From: WRDS01 sp964492775
GTDB lineage: Bacteria > Actinomycetota > Coriobacteriia > Anaerosomatales > PHET01
Length of the DNA: 64,000 nucleotides
Assembly (NCBI GenBank): GCA_964492775.1
Contig: CAZBLH010000008.1
Location: forward strand, 1-64,000
Direction: 5' to 3'
Shown here in pieces: positions 23,431 to 32,355 of this stretch (position 1 is the stretch's first letter; the number at the start of each line of letters is the position of its first letter). The position numbers and the translations under genes are program-made. The notes beneath the pieces were generated by a model. The model saw only the letters and a list, made by a program, of their open reading frames with translations, had not been told where the DNA came from and made no database searches.

Positions 23431-24984
23431 TCAGTCCTCGTCGACGATTCGCGGGAAGAGCGGCTCGCCCTTTTCCACGCTCCCACCCGCTGGCAGGCCG
23501 CCCCACGCGGCCTCCTCAGCAAGCGTGGTCACCGCGCCGATGTCGCCGAGGGAGAGGCGACGCCAGACTTCAGCGGAGGTGTTCGGCATCACGGGGGCGG
23601 TGAAGAGAGCGGCGATGCGCACGGCCTCGAGCGCGTTGTAGATCACCGCAGCGAGACGAGGGCGCGTCTCGTCGGTCTTGGCGAGGTTCCAGGGGGCGCG
23701 ATCCTCGATGTAGCGGTTGGCGGCCTTGATGAGATCCCACGCGGCCTCGAGAGCGCCCGCGTAGTCGAGCGCGGACATCGCCTGCTCGTAGCGTTCCGGC
23801 AGCGCTTTGGCGACGTCGACGAGCGGCGCGTCCTCCTCGGCGACACAGGCATCGCCTGGCACGGGAACCACGCCGTCGAAGTACTTGCCGACCATGTTGA
23901 ACAGCCGGGAGCACAGGTTGCCCCAGTCGTTCGCAAGGTCGCCGTTGTAGCGCTGCACCATCGACTCGAGCGAGACGGAGCCGTCCTGCCCGAACTGCAC
24001 ATCGCGCAGGAAGTAGTAGCGGTACGCGTCGACACCGAACTGCTCGGCGAGCTCGGCAGGGGCCATGACGTTGCCCTTGGACTTGCTCATCTTCTCGCCC
24101 TTGGTGAGCAGGAAGCCGTGCGCAAAGACGGTGCCGGGGATCGGCAGGCCCGCGGCCATGAGCATCGCCGGCCAGATCACGCAGTGAAAGCGGATGATGT
24201 CCTTGCCCACGAAGTGGAACTGCGCAGGCCAGCGCTTCGCGAACTCCTCGGTACGCTCGGGGTCGCCGTAGCCGACGGCGGTGATGTAGTTGATGAGCGC
24301 ATCGAACCATACGTAGACGGTGTGCGTCTCGTCCCAGGGCAGCGGGATGCCCCACTTGACGTTAGCGCGCGAGATTGACAGGTCGCGCAGCCCACCCTTC
24401 ACGAAGCTCAGGACCTCGTTGCGCCGGGACTCGGGGCCGATGAACTCGGGGTGCGCCTCGTAGTGCTCGAGCAGCCGCTCCTGGTATGCCGAGAGGCGAA
24501 AGAAGTAGTTGTCCTCGCGCACGAACTCGAGCGGGCGGCCGCACTGCGGGCAGCAACCCTCAACGAGCTGGTCCTCGGCCCAGTAGGTCTCGTCCGGCAC
24601 GCAGTACCAGCCCTCGTAGTGACCTTTGTAGATGTCGCCGCGGTCGTACAGGACCTGCGCGAGCGCCTGAACCGCCCGGGTCTGGCGCTCCTGGGTGGTC
24701 CTGATGAAGTCGTCGTTGGTGATGTCGAGAAGCTTCCAGGTCTCAATGAACTTCTCGGCAAGGTGATCGCACCACTCCTGCGGCTCCATGCCGTTGGCCT
24801 GCGCCGCCTGCTCAACCTTCTGCCCGTGCTCGTCGAGTCCGGTGAGGAAGAAGACATCGTCGCCGGCGAGGCGCCGGTAGCGCGCGAGAGCGTCGGCGGC
24901 GATCGTCGTGTACGCGGTGCCCAGATGCGGCACCGAGTTCACGTAGTAGATAGGCGTGGTGATAAAGAAGCTGCGTGGTGGCAT
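23431..24984 (-). CDS. metG: methionyl-tRNA synthetase
   Basis: 517-aa class I synthetase. It has the HIGH-equivalent PHLGTAYTTIAAD near the N-terminus, a zinc-binding insert with a visible CCPQCG pair, and the KMSKSKGN signature near residue 300. It ends after the anticodon-binding helices and lacks the C-terminal tRNA-binding (Trbp111-like) domain of longer bacterial MetG. The start was set at ATG 24984, directly before PPRSFFITTPIYYVNS. It lies in the Bacillus-like rsmI-metG-tatD order. Confidence 0.96.
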   Translation of the reverse strand: MPPRSFFITTPIYYVNSVPHLGTAYTTIAADALARYRRLAGDDVFFLTGLDEHGQKVEQAAQANGMEPQEWCDHLAEKFIETWKLLDITNDDFIRTTQERQTRAVQALAQVLYDRGDIYKGHYEGWYCVPDETYWAEDQLVEGCCPQCGRPLEFVREDNYFFRLSAYQERLLEHYEAHPEFIGPESRRNEVLSFVKGGLRDLSISRANVKWGIPLPWDETHTVYVWFDALINYITAVGYGDPERTEEFAKRWPAQFHFVGKDIIRFHCVIWPAMLMAAGLPIPGTVFAHGFLLTKGEKMSKSKGNVMAPAELAEQFGVDAYRYYFLRDVQFGQDGSVSLESMVQRYNGDLANDWGNLCSRLFNMVGKYFDGVVPVPGDACVAEEDAPLVDVAKALPERYEQAMSALDYAGALEAAWDLIKAANRYIEDRAPWNLAKTDETRPRLAAVIYNALEAVRIAALFTAPVMPNTSAEVWRRLSLGDIGAVTTLAEEAAWGGLPAGGSVEKGEPLFPRIVDED

Positions 24985-25047
24985 CGTGTCAGGGCTCCGT
25001 AACGACGGTAAGTGGTGCAACTGCATCCATCGGCTGCATGACTCAGA

Positions 25048-25069
25048 CCCCGATTCTAACCGTTCGGGG
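25048..25069 (-). other. hairpin between rsmI and metG
   Basis: CCCCGA and TCGGGG form a 6-bp stem around a 10-nt loop in the 171-bp gap between the rsmI stop and the metG start. No T-tract follows, so termination is doubtful. No T-box or SAM-riboswitch motifs were recognised in this gap. Confidence 0.3.
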
Positions 25070-25155
25070 CAGGTTGTATCCCCGTGACCGCTCCAATGGG
25101 CGATCGCGTCCGGATCATCCGCGAAACGCGTCGCCCGCTCCGGCATGTGCCGACG

Positions 25156-25992
25156 TCAGGTGCGATGTGCGATTCGGTAGACCTCTTTCTTGGCGAGACC
25201 GAGATCGCTCGCAACCTGTTTGACGGCGGCGGTGCGGCTCTCGCCTGCCGAGACGAGCGCTTCGACCCGCGCGAGGACCTCCTCGTCATCGGGCACCTCG
25301 ACAGCCTGGGCGACCGGCGGTCCCACAAGCAAGACCACCTCGCCTTTGAGCGAGTCGCGCTCGGCGATCGTGGTCGCGACCTCCTCGAGCGGGCCGCGCA
25401 CGACCTCCTCGTGCAGCTTCGTCAGTTCGCGCGCCATCGCTCCCGAGCGCCCCGGGAACGCCTCGGCAAGCGAGGCAAGCGAGGCGGCGGTGCGGTGCGG
25501 CGACTCGTAGAAGATGAGCGTGGCGTCGAGGTCAGCGAACGCCGCGAGTGCGCGGGCCCGCTCGCCGGTCTTTCTCGGCAAGAAGCCGCCGAAGTAGAAC
25601 GCGCGCGTGGGCAGCCCGCTCGCGACGAGCGCGGTGATGGCCGCCGAGGGGCCAGGGAGCACGTCGACGGCGATGCCTGCGGTGAGCGCCGCGTCCACGA
25701 GCACCGCGCCGGGGTCGCTCACGCCGGGCGTTCCCGCGTCCGACGTGAGCGCGAAGGTCTCACCGGCCGCGAGCCGAGCAACGAACTCCGGCGTCCGGGA
25801 AGCCGCGACGTGCTCGTCGTAGCGCTCGAGCGGCGTAGATATGTCGTAGCGTGCCAGGAGCTTGCGTGATACGCGCGTGTCCTCGGCAAGGACGGCGTCT
25901 GCCTCACGGAGCGCGTCAAGCACCCTCAGCGTCACATCGCCGAGGTTGCCGATCGGGGTCGCGCAGACGAGCAGGCGGCCGGACTCAGGCAT
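25156..25992 (-). CDS. rsmI: 16S rRNA (cytidine1402-2'-O)-methyltransferase
   Basis: 278-aa SAM-dependent tetrapyrrole-methylase-fold enzyme modifying C1402 of 16S rRNA. It has the start LLVCATPIGNLGDVTLR, LAEDTRVSRKLL, and LTSDAGTPGVSDPG, all hallmark RsmI motifs. The C-terminal helix-turn region ends KKEVYRIAHRT. The ATG overlaps the upstream membrane-protein stop by 8 nt. It is the first gene of the housekeeping block. Confidence 0.95.
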   Translation of the reverse strand: MPESGRLLVCATPIGNLGDVTLRVLDALREADAVLAEDTRVSRKLLARYDISTPLERYDEHVAASRTPEFVARLAAGETFALTSDAGTPGVSDPGAVLVDAALTAGIAVDVLPGPSAAITALVASGLPTRAFYFGGFLPRKTGERARALAAFADLDATLIFYESPHRTAASLASLAEAFPGRSGAMARELTKLHEEVVRGPLEEVATTIAERDSLKGEVVLLVGPPVAQAVEVPDDEEVLARVEALVSAGESRTAAVKQVASDLGLAKKEVYRIAHRT

Positions 25993-27076
25993 CGGGAGCC
26001 TGAGGCGGCGCAGGCGGCTGAGGTGCGACCGGGGGTTCGGGCGCGGGCGGTGCCGGCGCTTGAGGCGCGGGCGCGACAGGCGGTTGCCAGCCAGCGGGCG
26101 CGACCGGGACGACCGGCTGCGGCATCGGCGCTACAGCGACCTCCATGCCCGTCATCTTGCGGAAGAAGATCGTCCACAGAGCCGACGTGAACGTGCCCCA
26201 GATCGCCGAGTACAGGAACCCGATGATTGTGATCAACAGGGTCATGACCCCGACTCCCACGAACAGCGAGGCCATGTCGCCGGAGCGCATCGTGATCAGC
26301 GTCGGAGCGAGAACGGCCAAAGCCACTAGGAATATCGGGATAGCGATGACTATGGACGCCACGATGTTGAGGCCCGAGTTGATGAGGTACATCAGGAACG
26401 AGTTCTTGAAGTCACCACGTATGAAACGCCAAGCGTCGCCAATTGACTCGAATACCCGCCTGCCTCCGATCATCAGGTAGCGCTGCGCGATGAGCCGGAT
26501 CAGATCGAGCAGGAAGCCAACCACGATGAGCAGCGGGATACCGATCGCCAGGCTCCCGCACACCGGTGCCGCAAGCGCGGCAGAGGGCTCATTCCCGGCG
26601 ATGAGCGTACTGACGAGCGGGACGACCGCCACGGCAATCATCACCACGGCAATCACGAACGTGGGCAAGGCAAGGATGAACGAGAGCCCGAACTGCGCGA
26701 AGATCCTGGAGAATCCCGCAGCCCACAACTCGCCGAGGCGCACCGGGTTGCCCGACTCTATCTCGTTCACGCCGACGATCAGCCCGCCGCGTGCAGCGAA
26801 GGACAGGATCCACCAAAGAATGCCGAGGAAGACGAGAAGCGCTACAACGCCGATGATCAGCGGCAGCCACTCGGCGAAGGCCTCGAAGTCCGGCATCCCG
26901 GTGAAGTCGAAGTCTGGTCCGGAGCCACCTTGGCCTCCTGTGAAGTCGCCTCCACCGCCGCTCCCGCCGCCACCCTGGCAGCCACCTGAGATCCCGGCGA
27001 AGAGCCCGAGCACCCACAGAACCTTGTGGCGCCACATGATCTCCCACGCACGCTTGATGATCGCGCCGTACTCCAT
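25985..27076 (-). CDS. multi-pass membrane protein with Gly-rich and Pro-rich segments
   Basis: 363-aa membrane protein of unknown function. About six to seven hydrophobic segments lie between residues ~15 and ~310. A Gly/Asp-rich loop (around residues 38-62) follows the first segment, and the last ~50 residues are a Pro/Ala tail with repeated PAPP and PVAP blocks. The overall shape resembles DUF4013/glycerophosphodiesterase-associated membrane proteins, but this is weak. ATG at 27076 with GGAGG 5 nt upstream. The stop overlaps the rsmI start, so both are likely cotranscribed. Confidence 0.8.
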   Translation of the reverse strand: MEYGAIIKRAWEIMWRHKVLWVLGLFAGISGGCQGGGGSGGGGDFTGGQGGSGPDFDFTGMPDFEAFAEWLPLIIGVVALLVFLGILWWILSFAARGGLIVGVNEIESGNPVRLGELWAAGFSRIFAQFGLSFILALPTFVIAVVMIAVAVVPLVSTLIAGNEPSAALAAPVCGSLAIGIPLLIVVGFLLDLIRLIAQRYLMIGGRRVFESIGDAWRFIRGDFKNSFLMYLINSGLNIVASIVIAIPIFLVALAVLAPTLITMRSGDMASLFVGVGVMTLLITIIGFLYSAIWGTFTSALWTIFFRKMTGMEVAVAPMPQPVVPVAPAGWQPPVAPAPQAPAPPAPEPPVAPQPPAPPQAPDA

Positions 27077-27137
27077 CTCGTCCTCCCCCATCGAGAGCCC
27101 GGCGAATGCCACCGGACATCTCCGTTACGAAGCATCC

Positions 27138-28112
27138 TTACCTGTGCAGACCTTCCCGCGCATCGTACTCGTCGAATGCGAGGGCAGCCGCACCCAAGAT
27201 GCCTGCATCATTGCCGAGCACGGCGTCGATGACGCGCACGTCTTTGCGCCCTGCAAGCGCCTCGCTCTGCACAACCTCGGCAGCTCGGGTGATTAGCGTG
27301 GGCGCGTTCTCGCCCACACCACCGCCCACCACGATGAGCTGCGGGTTGAAGATGTTCACAAACCCGACGAGCGCTCGGCCGAGGATCTCCCCGACCTCGT
27401 CGAGAATCCCGAGTGCAACCGGATCGCCCGTCCTGGCTGCCGCGGTCACCGAGTCGGCATCCACAGCGCTCCTGTCGCCCCCCGCAGCCTCCACGATGGC
27501 TTGGCCCTTGTACTGCTCGGCGGCCTCTCGGGCACGCCCCTGCAATGCCGCCCTGCCGAGATACGACTCGAGGTGCCCACGCCCACCGCAAGGGCAGGGC
27601 GGTCCATCGAGGTCTATGACGATGTGGCCGATCTCGCCGCCGAGCCCGCGGCTTCCCCGGTAGGGCTCGCCGTTAACGAAGATTCCGCCGCCGACGCCGG
27701 TCCCGAGCGTGATCATCAGGAAATCGCGCGTGTCCTTCGCTGCGCCGTAGCGGAACTCGCCGTAGGCGGCCAGGTTGCCGTCGTTGTCGATGGTGATCTC
27801 GTGCTTGGTGCGCGACATGGCAAGCGACCGGACATCCACGCCCGCCAGCGGGAGGTTCGTGCAGAACTCGATGGACTGCTTGCGGAAGTCGATCTGAGCG
27901 GGAAGACCGGCGCCGATACCCACACACTCCGCGTGGGAGATCCCGACCGAAACCTCCTCGATGAGATCGATGATAGTGTCGACGACGCCAAACGGCCCGG
28001 TGTTGGGAGTCGGCCGAAACGCGTCCCTCACAATCCGGCCCTTTCGCTCGACGAGCCCGACAGCCGTCCGGGTCCCGCCGACGTCAACACCTATCGCGTA
28101 GTTGGGCCGCAT
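27138..28112 (-). CDS. glcK: ROK family glucokinase
   Basis: 324-aa ROK-family sugar kinase, most likely glucokinase. The ATP-binding start is AIGVDVGGTRTAVGLV; the sugar-binding stretch is DNDGNLAAYGEFRYG; the phosphate motif is ITLGTGVGGGI. The ROK zinc motif reads GGEIGHI...CPCGGRGHLE, with His instead of the common third Cys. The ATG at 28112 has AGGAG upstream. It lies 61 bp before the membrane-protein gene on the same strand. Confidence 0.93.
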   Translation of the reverse strand: MRPNYAIGVDVGGTRTAVGLVERKGRIVRDAFRPTPNTGPFGVVDTIIDLIEEVSVGISHAECVGIGAGLPAQIDFRKQSIEFCTNLPLAGVDVRSLAMSRTKHEITIDNDGNLAAYGEFRYGAAKDTRDFLMITLGTGVGGGIFVNGEPYRGSRGLGGEIGHIVIDLDGPPCPCGGRGHLESYLGRAALQGRAREAAEQYKGQAIVEAAGGDRSAVDADSVTAAARTGDPVALGILDEVGEILGRALVGFVNIFNPQLIVVGGGVGENAPTLITRAAEVVQSEALAGRKDVRVIDAVLGNDAGILGAAALAFDEYDAREGLHR

Positions 28113-28238
28113 GCCTCACATCTCCTGTTCACGCAGCGTAAAGCCGCTCGGTTTCGGAACACGCCAGAATGATGATACCCGCTCGGCATGACACGCCGAC
28201 GTCTGTGGACCAGGCTCCGCGTCGGGCATCTCGCCTCG

Positions 28239-28745
28239 TCAGAAGTCCCAGCCGATGCCTGCCGGTCCACGCAGCTGCCCGAGTTCGCGCATCCGGTCGG
28301 CCATCTCGCGCTCGCTCACGCCGAAGAGACGCGCGAGGTACCGGTGGTCGTTGAACCAGAGCCGCGCCTGCGCGATAACGAGGTCCTTTGGAAGCAGGAT
28401 CTCGCGGGCGACAAGGTCGGCGCCTGTGTGCGCGCAGGCGCCCCGCGGGTACGCGTCCTCCTCGCCAGCGAGCACGAGAAGCACGTGGCCGAGCATATGT
28501 GCCAGCGCTCTGCGTCGCTCGATCTCGGGTTGCGCCCAGTTCACGACCATGACGGGCAGGCCGTCCTCGTAGACCGTGGCCGCCGTGAAGAACGCGGGCA
28601 GGCTCACCGCGCGCACGGGGATTCCGAGCGAACGAATCAGCGCATCCACAGGCACCGGCGGCTCGACGACGTCATGTCGTGCAAGCGCGTCGGTGGCGAC
28701 GGCTCGGTAGTATGCTTCCGATCTTAGGGGCACGCGGCTCGCCAA
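28239..28745 (-). CDS. ImmA/IrrE-like protein with altered active site
   Basis: 168-aa protein resembling ImmA/IrrE (DUF955) metallopeptidases. The helix normally holding HExxH reads ALAHMLGHVLL (His83, His87): the zinc histidines are kept but the catalytic Glu is Met. The downstream helix TGADLVAREILLP aligns with the EAxxFAxxLLMP segment, but the third-ligand Glu is not in place; His106 lies nearby. It is likely a pseudo-protease or sensor. No helix-turn-helix or phage partner is adjacent. The TTG start at 28745 is tentative; GTG at 28733 is also possible. Confidence 0.65.
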   Translation of the reverse strand: MASRVPLRSEAYYRAVATDALARHDVVEPPVPVDALIRSLGIPVRAVSLPAFFTAATVYEDGLPVMVVNWAQPEIERRRALAHMLGHVLLVLAGEEDAYPRGACAHTGADLVAREILLPKDLVIAQARLWFNDHRYLARLFGVSEREMADRMRELGQLRGPAGIGWDF

Positions 28746-28867
28746 CTCGCTCGCAGACGACGTCGCTTCATATATCGGCAGCCGAGCGCGGGGGCTGTCA
28801 TGCGATTGTGCGCAATATCACACTTTCCGGATGAAGGTGAACGCCTCGTCGCCCGATACATAAGTCA

Positions 28868-30826
28868 GTGAACAACCATCGTGGTGACATAGAAGTGGGC
28901 CTGCACCCTGGCCGACCGCGCCGAGCTGGCGTGAGCGTTGACGGATTTCCGCGCGCCGAGGAGGCACTCCGGCTACTCGCCGGAGCCGCCGGGACCTCGC
29001 GCCTCTACCCGCCGACATCTGCGCTACCGAGAGAAGCAGTCGCACGTTTCGTCGAACGGGTGGCGGCTCTGACGGTCGCCGGGCCACTGCGCTACATCGT
29101 CGAGGCCCAGGCCATCAAGATCGGCGACACCGAACTCGCGTCCGGGCAGAGCCAGGTCACGACGCTCGCCGAGTCACTGCACGCGCTACAGGTCGAACAG
29201 CTCGTCATCGCGCCCGGAGTGACCGCGGCCGAGACCGAGGCGTTCATCGCGCTCGCCAACTCCGACCCCGCCACCGTGCGCGCCGAAGGCGGCGCGCGAG
29301 CGTGGCTGTCGGGCGCGGGCGTGCGCCACATCGCGGTCATCGAAGTGTGGCTGCGCGCCGGCGACACATCGGGGCTTGCCGACCTCGATCTCTTGGGCGC
29401 GCCGCTCGAGGACATCGCCCGCGACGTGGCGCACGCGGCCGAGCGTCGCCAACGGGCGCTTGAGGACGCGGGTTCGGACACGGCGCCCAAAGACGAGGTC
29501 GCCGAGGCGCTCGGCCATCTCGAGGACGCGACGCGAGGGCTGGCGGCAGAGCGGGTGGCTGCGGCGTTGATGCGCCTGGACGAGGCGACGCGGCTGCGCG
29601 TCCTCGAGATCGCGCTCGCAGCCGGCGGCGGGCCCGCCGACGGGCTGCTTGAGGTAGTCGCACGCATGAAGCCCGCCGCGCTCGCGCGCCTCCTTCGGCT
29701 GGCGGCCGCGAGCACGGGCGCCTCGGCGGAGCGCATCGCAGGGCGGCTAAGCCTGCCGCCGGAGACCGCCAAGACGCTCACGATCCTGCTCGCGCCGACT
29801 CCAGATGAGGGTTCCGAACTTGTGCAGGACACGCGGGACGCAGCCGACATCGCCGCAGAGGTCATGGGCGAGCAGAGTTCCGCCGAGCTCGATCGCCGCA
29901 TAGCCGAGGCGGCGCTGGCCCGGAGCGCCGAGCGCGCGCTCAGCACCGCGATCGCGATATCCCACCACCGAGTCGACGCTGACACCCCTGGGGCAATCGG
30001 CAAGGTGCTGCCGGGCGCGCTGCGCTCGGGTGCCTTTTCGACGGTGCGCGAGGCGCTGCGCCGGCTCGATGAGATCGGAGCGGAGCCGGCCTACGCCAGC
30101 GCGGTGCAGAGTGTACGCGCCAGCATCGCCGACCCCATTGTCCTGCGCGACATGTGTCACGCGACCAAGACGGATGCTGACGCGGCCATAGCCGGCGAGA
30201 TACTGATCGCCGCGGGCACGGCTGGGGCCGAGGCACTACTCGACAGCTACATCCGCATGCCCAAGTTGCAGCGTTCGCTCATGCACCCCGTGCTGAGAGC
30301 GCTGAGTGAACCCGTGATCGTCGCGGCGCGCTCGCTGCTGCAGACAGCCCCGGCCGTGGAGGCCGCCGCAATCGTCCGCGCGCTCGCGGCGCTCGGCGAC
30401 CGCAGAGCAACCGCCGTGATCGCCGAGGCACTGGACTCGAGCCTCGAGGAACAGGTGCGTTTCTCGGCGGTGACCGCCCTGGCGCACGCACCATTCCCTG
30501 AGGCCGAGCAGGCGCTGATCCGCGCGCTTTGCCACCGCGAGATCGAGACGCAACGCTACGTTGTGCGAGAGGTCGGCAGGGCACGGATCGCCAGTGCGGT
30601 CCCGGCACTCGTGCGGCTGTTCGACGACATGTCGGTCATGACGAGAGGCTACGAGATCCGCAAGGAGATCATCTCGGCGCTCGCTTCGATAGACTCAGCG
30701 GAAGCGAGGCGTGCGCTCGGCCGGTTCTCCGTGCGTGTGGCACTTGGAAGGAAGAGCAGAGAACTCAAGCGGCTTGCGCGCGACGCAGCCGGCATCATCC
30801 CGAGGCAAGGAGTCGATGTTCCGTGA
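28868..30826 (+). CDS. HEAT-repeat protein paired with HD-GYP gene
   Basis: 652-aa (or 631 aa from GTG 28931) soluble, Ala-rich helical protein. The N-terminal ~110 residues contain SRLYPPTSALPREAVARFVE and EQLVIAPGVTAAETEAFIAL, similar in layout to the N-terminus of the next gene. The middle is helical without a recognised fold; the C-terminal third has HEAT-like repeats (VRALAALGDRRATAVIAEAL, VRFSAVTALAHAPFPEAE). HEAT arrays mediate protein contacts. No clear ribosome-binding site decides the start. The stop overlaps the next start by 4 nt, so both products are probably made together. Confidence 0.78.
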   Translation: MNNHRGDIEVGLHPGRPRRAGVSVDGFPRAEEALRLLAGAAGTSRLYPPTSALPREAVARFVERVAALTVAGPLRYIVEAQAIKIGDTELASGQSQVTTLAESLHALQVEQLVIAPGVTAAETEAFIALANSDPATVRAEGGARAWLSGAGVRHIAVIEVWLRAGDTSGLADLDLLGAPLEDIARDVAHAAERRQRALEDAGSDTAPKDEVAEALGHLEDATRGLAAERVAAALMRLDEATRLRVLEIALAAGGGPADGLLEVVARMKPAALARLLRLAAASTGASAERIAGRLSLPPETAKTLTILLAPTPDEGSELVQDTRDAADIAAEVMGEQSSAELDRRIAEAALARSAERALSTAIAISHHRVDADTPGAIGKVLPGALRSGAFSTVREALRRLDEIGAEPAYASAVQSVRASIADPIVLRDMCHATKTDADAAIAGEILIAAGTAGAEALLDSYIRMPKLQRSLMHPVLRALSEPVIVAARSLLQTAPAVEAAAIVRALAALGDRRATAVIAEALDSSLEEQVRFSAVTALAHAPFPEAEQALIRALCHREIETQRYVVREVGRARIASAVPALVRLFDDMSVMTRGYEIRKEIISALASIDSAEARRALGRFSVRVALGRKSRELKRLARDAAGIIPRQGVDVP

Positions 30827-32328
30827 GCGACAAGCCGTACCGCCCCGAGGACGAGGGGCCGCTTCCCACACCCGATGAGATGGCTGCCGAGACGCAGCGC
30901 GACCGGCCTACGATGGTGGCTGTGAGAGCGCCCTTCGCCTCGCCGGAGAAGCTCGATCTCGCACGCGAGCTCGTGCGGACACTCGCTGTGGCGCACACGA
31001 ACGCGGCGCTGTACCCCACGACGCACCCGCTCATCACCGAGTCGCTCACCGAGCTTGTCGAGGCCGTGGCGGCACTCGCCGACGCTGGTTTCCCGGCGGT
31101 CACGGTCAACATCTACAAGGGCACGCTCTTCGTGGAGAACCAAGTGTTCCCCGAAGAGAGCGTCGTCCACCGCAAGCTGGTCGAGGATCTTCTCGAGCAC
31201 GGCATCTCGGCGGTTACCTTCTCTGGGGGGCTCGATGAGCAGGAAGCCGCCACGCTGGTCGGAATCCTCGAGGACGCGTCGATCAACAACGTAGACGCCG
31301 CACGCGACGTGCTCGACCGCGCGGGCGCGGCCAACATCTCGGTTGCAGAGACGTCCACGCTTGAGGAGAGCGGCGACGAGGAGCGCAACCGAGAGTCGCG
31401 CGCACGGGCGCGCGAGGCGTACGACAGCGGCGTCAGCGCCATGCGCGAGATCGAGACACAGGCCAAGCTCGGAAGGGTGAACGAGGTCGGGCCGCTCCAG
31501 CGGGTCGTCGAGTCGCTCCTGGACAACCTGCTCCAAGATCCGGCTGCGGTGCTCGGCCTGACCGCGATCAAGGGGCACGACGACTACACGCTGATCCACG
31601 CGATCAACGTGTGCATCCTCGCGCTCTCGCTGGGCTCGGCGATTGGGCTTGCGAACGACGAGCTGCGCTCGCTCGGCCTCGCAGCGTTGCTCTACGACAT
31701 CGGCAAGGTGCGTGTTCCCACCGAGATCCTCACGAAGCAGGGTCCGCTCACCGCCGAGGAGTGGCGGTCGGTCAAGCAGCACACCGAGGAGGGCGCTGAC
31801 CTACTCAAGCGGCTGAACTTGGCAGACCAGATGCCGATGGTCGTCGCCTACGAGCACCATCAGCGCCACGACCTGATGGGCTACCCGCAGTCGGTCGGCG
31901 GTACCGAGCAGCACCTGTTCAGCCGCATCGTCGCGATCTGCGACGCATACGACGCGATGACGACCATGCGGCCCTTCCGGCGGGAGATTCGGCCCGACAA
32001 GGCGCTGTCCGTCCTCATGCAGGGTCGCGGCAAAGCCTACGATCCGGATGTCACGCGCGCATTCGTTGAGATGCTCGGCATCTACCCGATGGGTGCGGTC
32101 GTGCTGCTCGACGACGGGGCGACTGCGGTGGTCTACCGGGTCAACAACGACGACCTGCTGCACCCGCGCGTCAAGATTCTCGCCGACGCGCAGGGCCGGT
32201 GGCTCGAGACGCCGGACATCGCCGACCTGCGTCTGGTGGACCTGGAGACCGGAAAGCCGCTGCTCTCGATCGCTGAGTGCGTACCGGCAAACGACGCGGG
32301 CGTGGACGACGTCTGGCAGTACCTCTAG
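30823..32328 (+). CDS. HD-GYP-like signalling protein, altered HD motif
   Basis: 501-aa protein. The N-terminal domain (~40-160) includes NAALYPTTHPLITESLTELVE and resembles that of the upstream HEAT protein. A charged linker follows (~178-200), then an HD-GYP domain (~240-430). HD-GYP enzymes hydrolyse cyclic di-GMP. Here HDIGK is YDIGK (Tyr291-Asp292), while the later histidines (HHQRHD at 345-350) and GYP (353-355) remain. Loss of the first metal His suggests reduced or changed activity. GTG start; AAGGAG about 12 nt upstream. Confidence 0.85.
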   Translation: MSDKPYRPEDEGPLPTPDEMAAETQRDRPTMVAVRAPFASPEKLDLARELVRTLAVAHTNAALYPTTHPLITESLTELVEAVAALADAGFPAVTVNIYKGTLFVENQVFPEESVVHRKLVEDLLEHGISAVTFSGGLDEQEAATLVGILEDASINNVDAARDVLDRAGAANISVAETSTLEESGDEERNRESRARAREAYDSGVSAMREIETQAKLGRVNEVGPLQRVVESLLDNLLQDPAAVLGLTAIKGHDDYTLIHAINVCILALSLGSAIGLANDELRSLGLAALLYDIGKVRVPTEILTKQGPLTAEEWRSVKQHTEEGADLLKRLNLADQMPMVVAYEHHQRHDLMGYPQSVGGTEQHLFSRIVAICDAYDAMTTMRPFRREIRPDKALSVLMQGRGKAYDPDVTRAFVEMLGIYPMGAVVLLDDGATAVVYRVNNDDLLHPRVKILADAQGRWLETPDIADLRLVDLETGKPLLSIAECVPANDAGVDDVWQYL

Positions 32329-32355
32329 GCAGCGAGCGCTGAGACGGCCGCGCGC

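Noticed and set aside
24985..25155. Possible T-box or other leader for metG
   Set aside because: Only a 6-bp hairpin without a T-tract was found; no T-box sequence or specifier loop.
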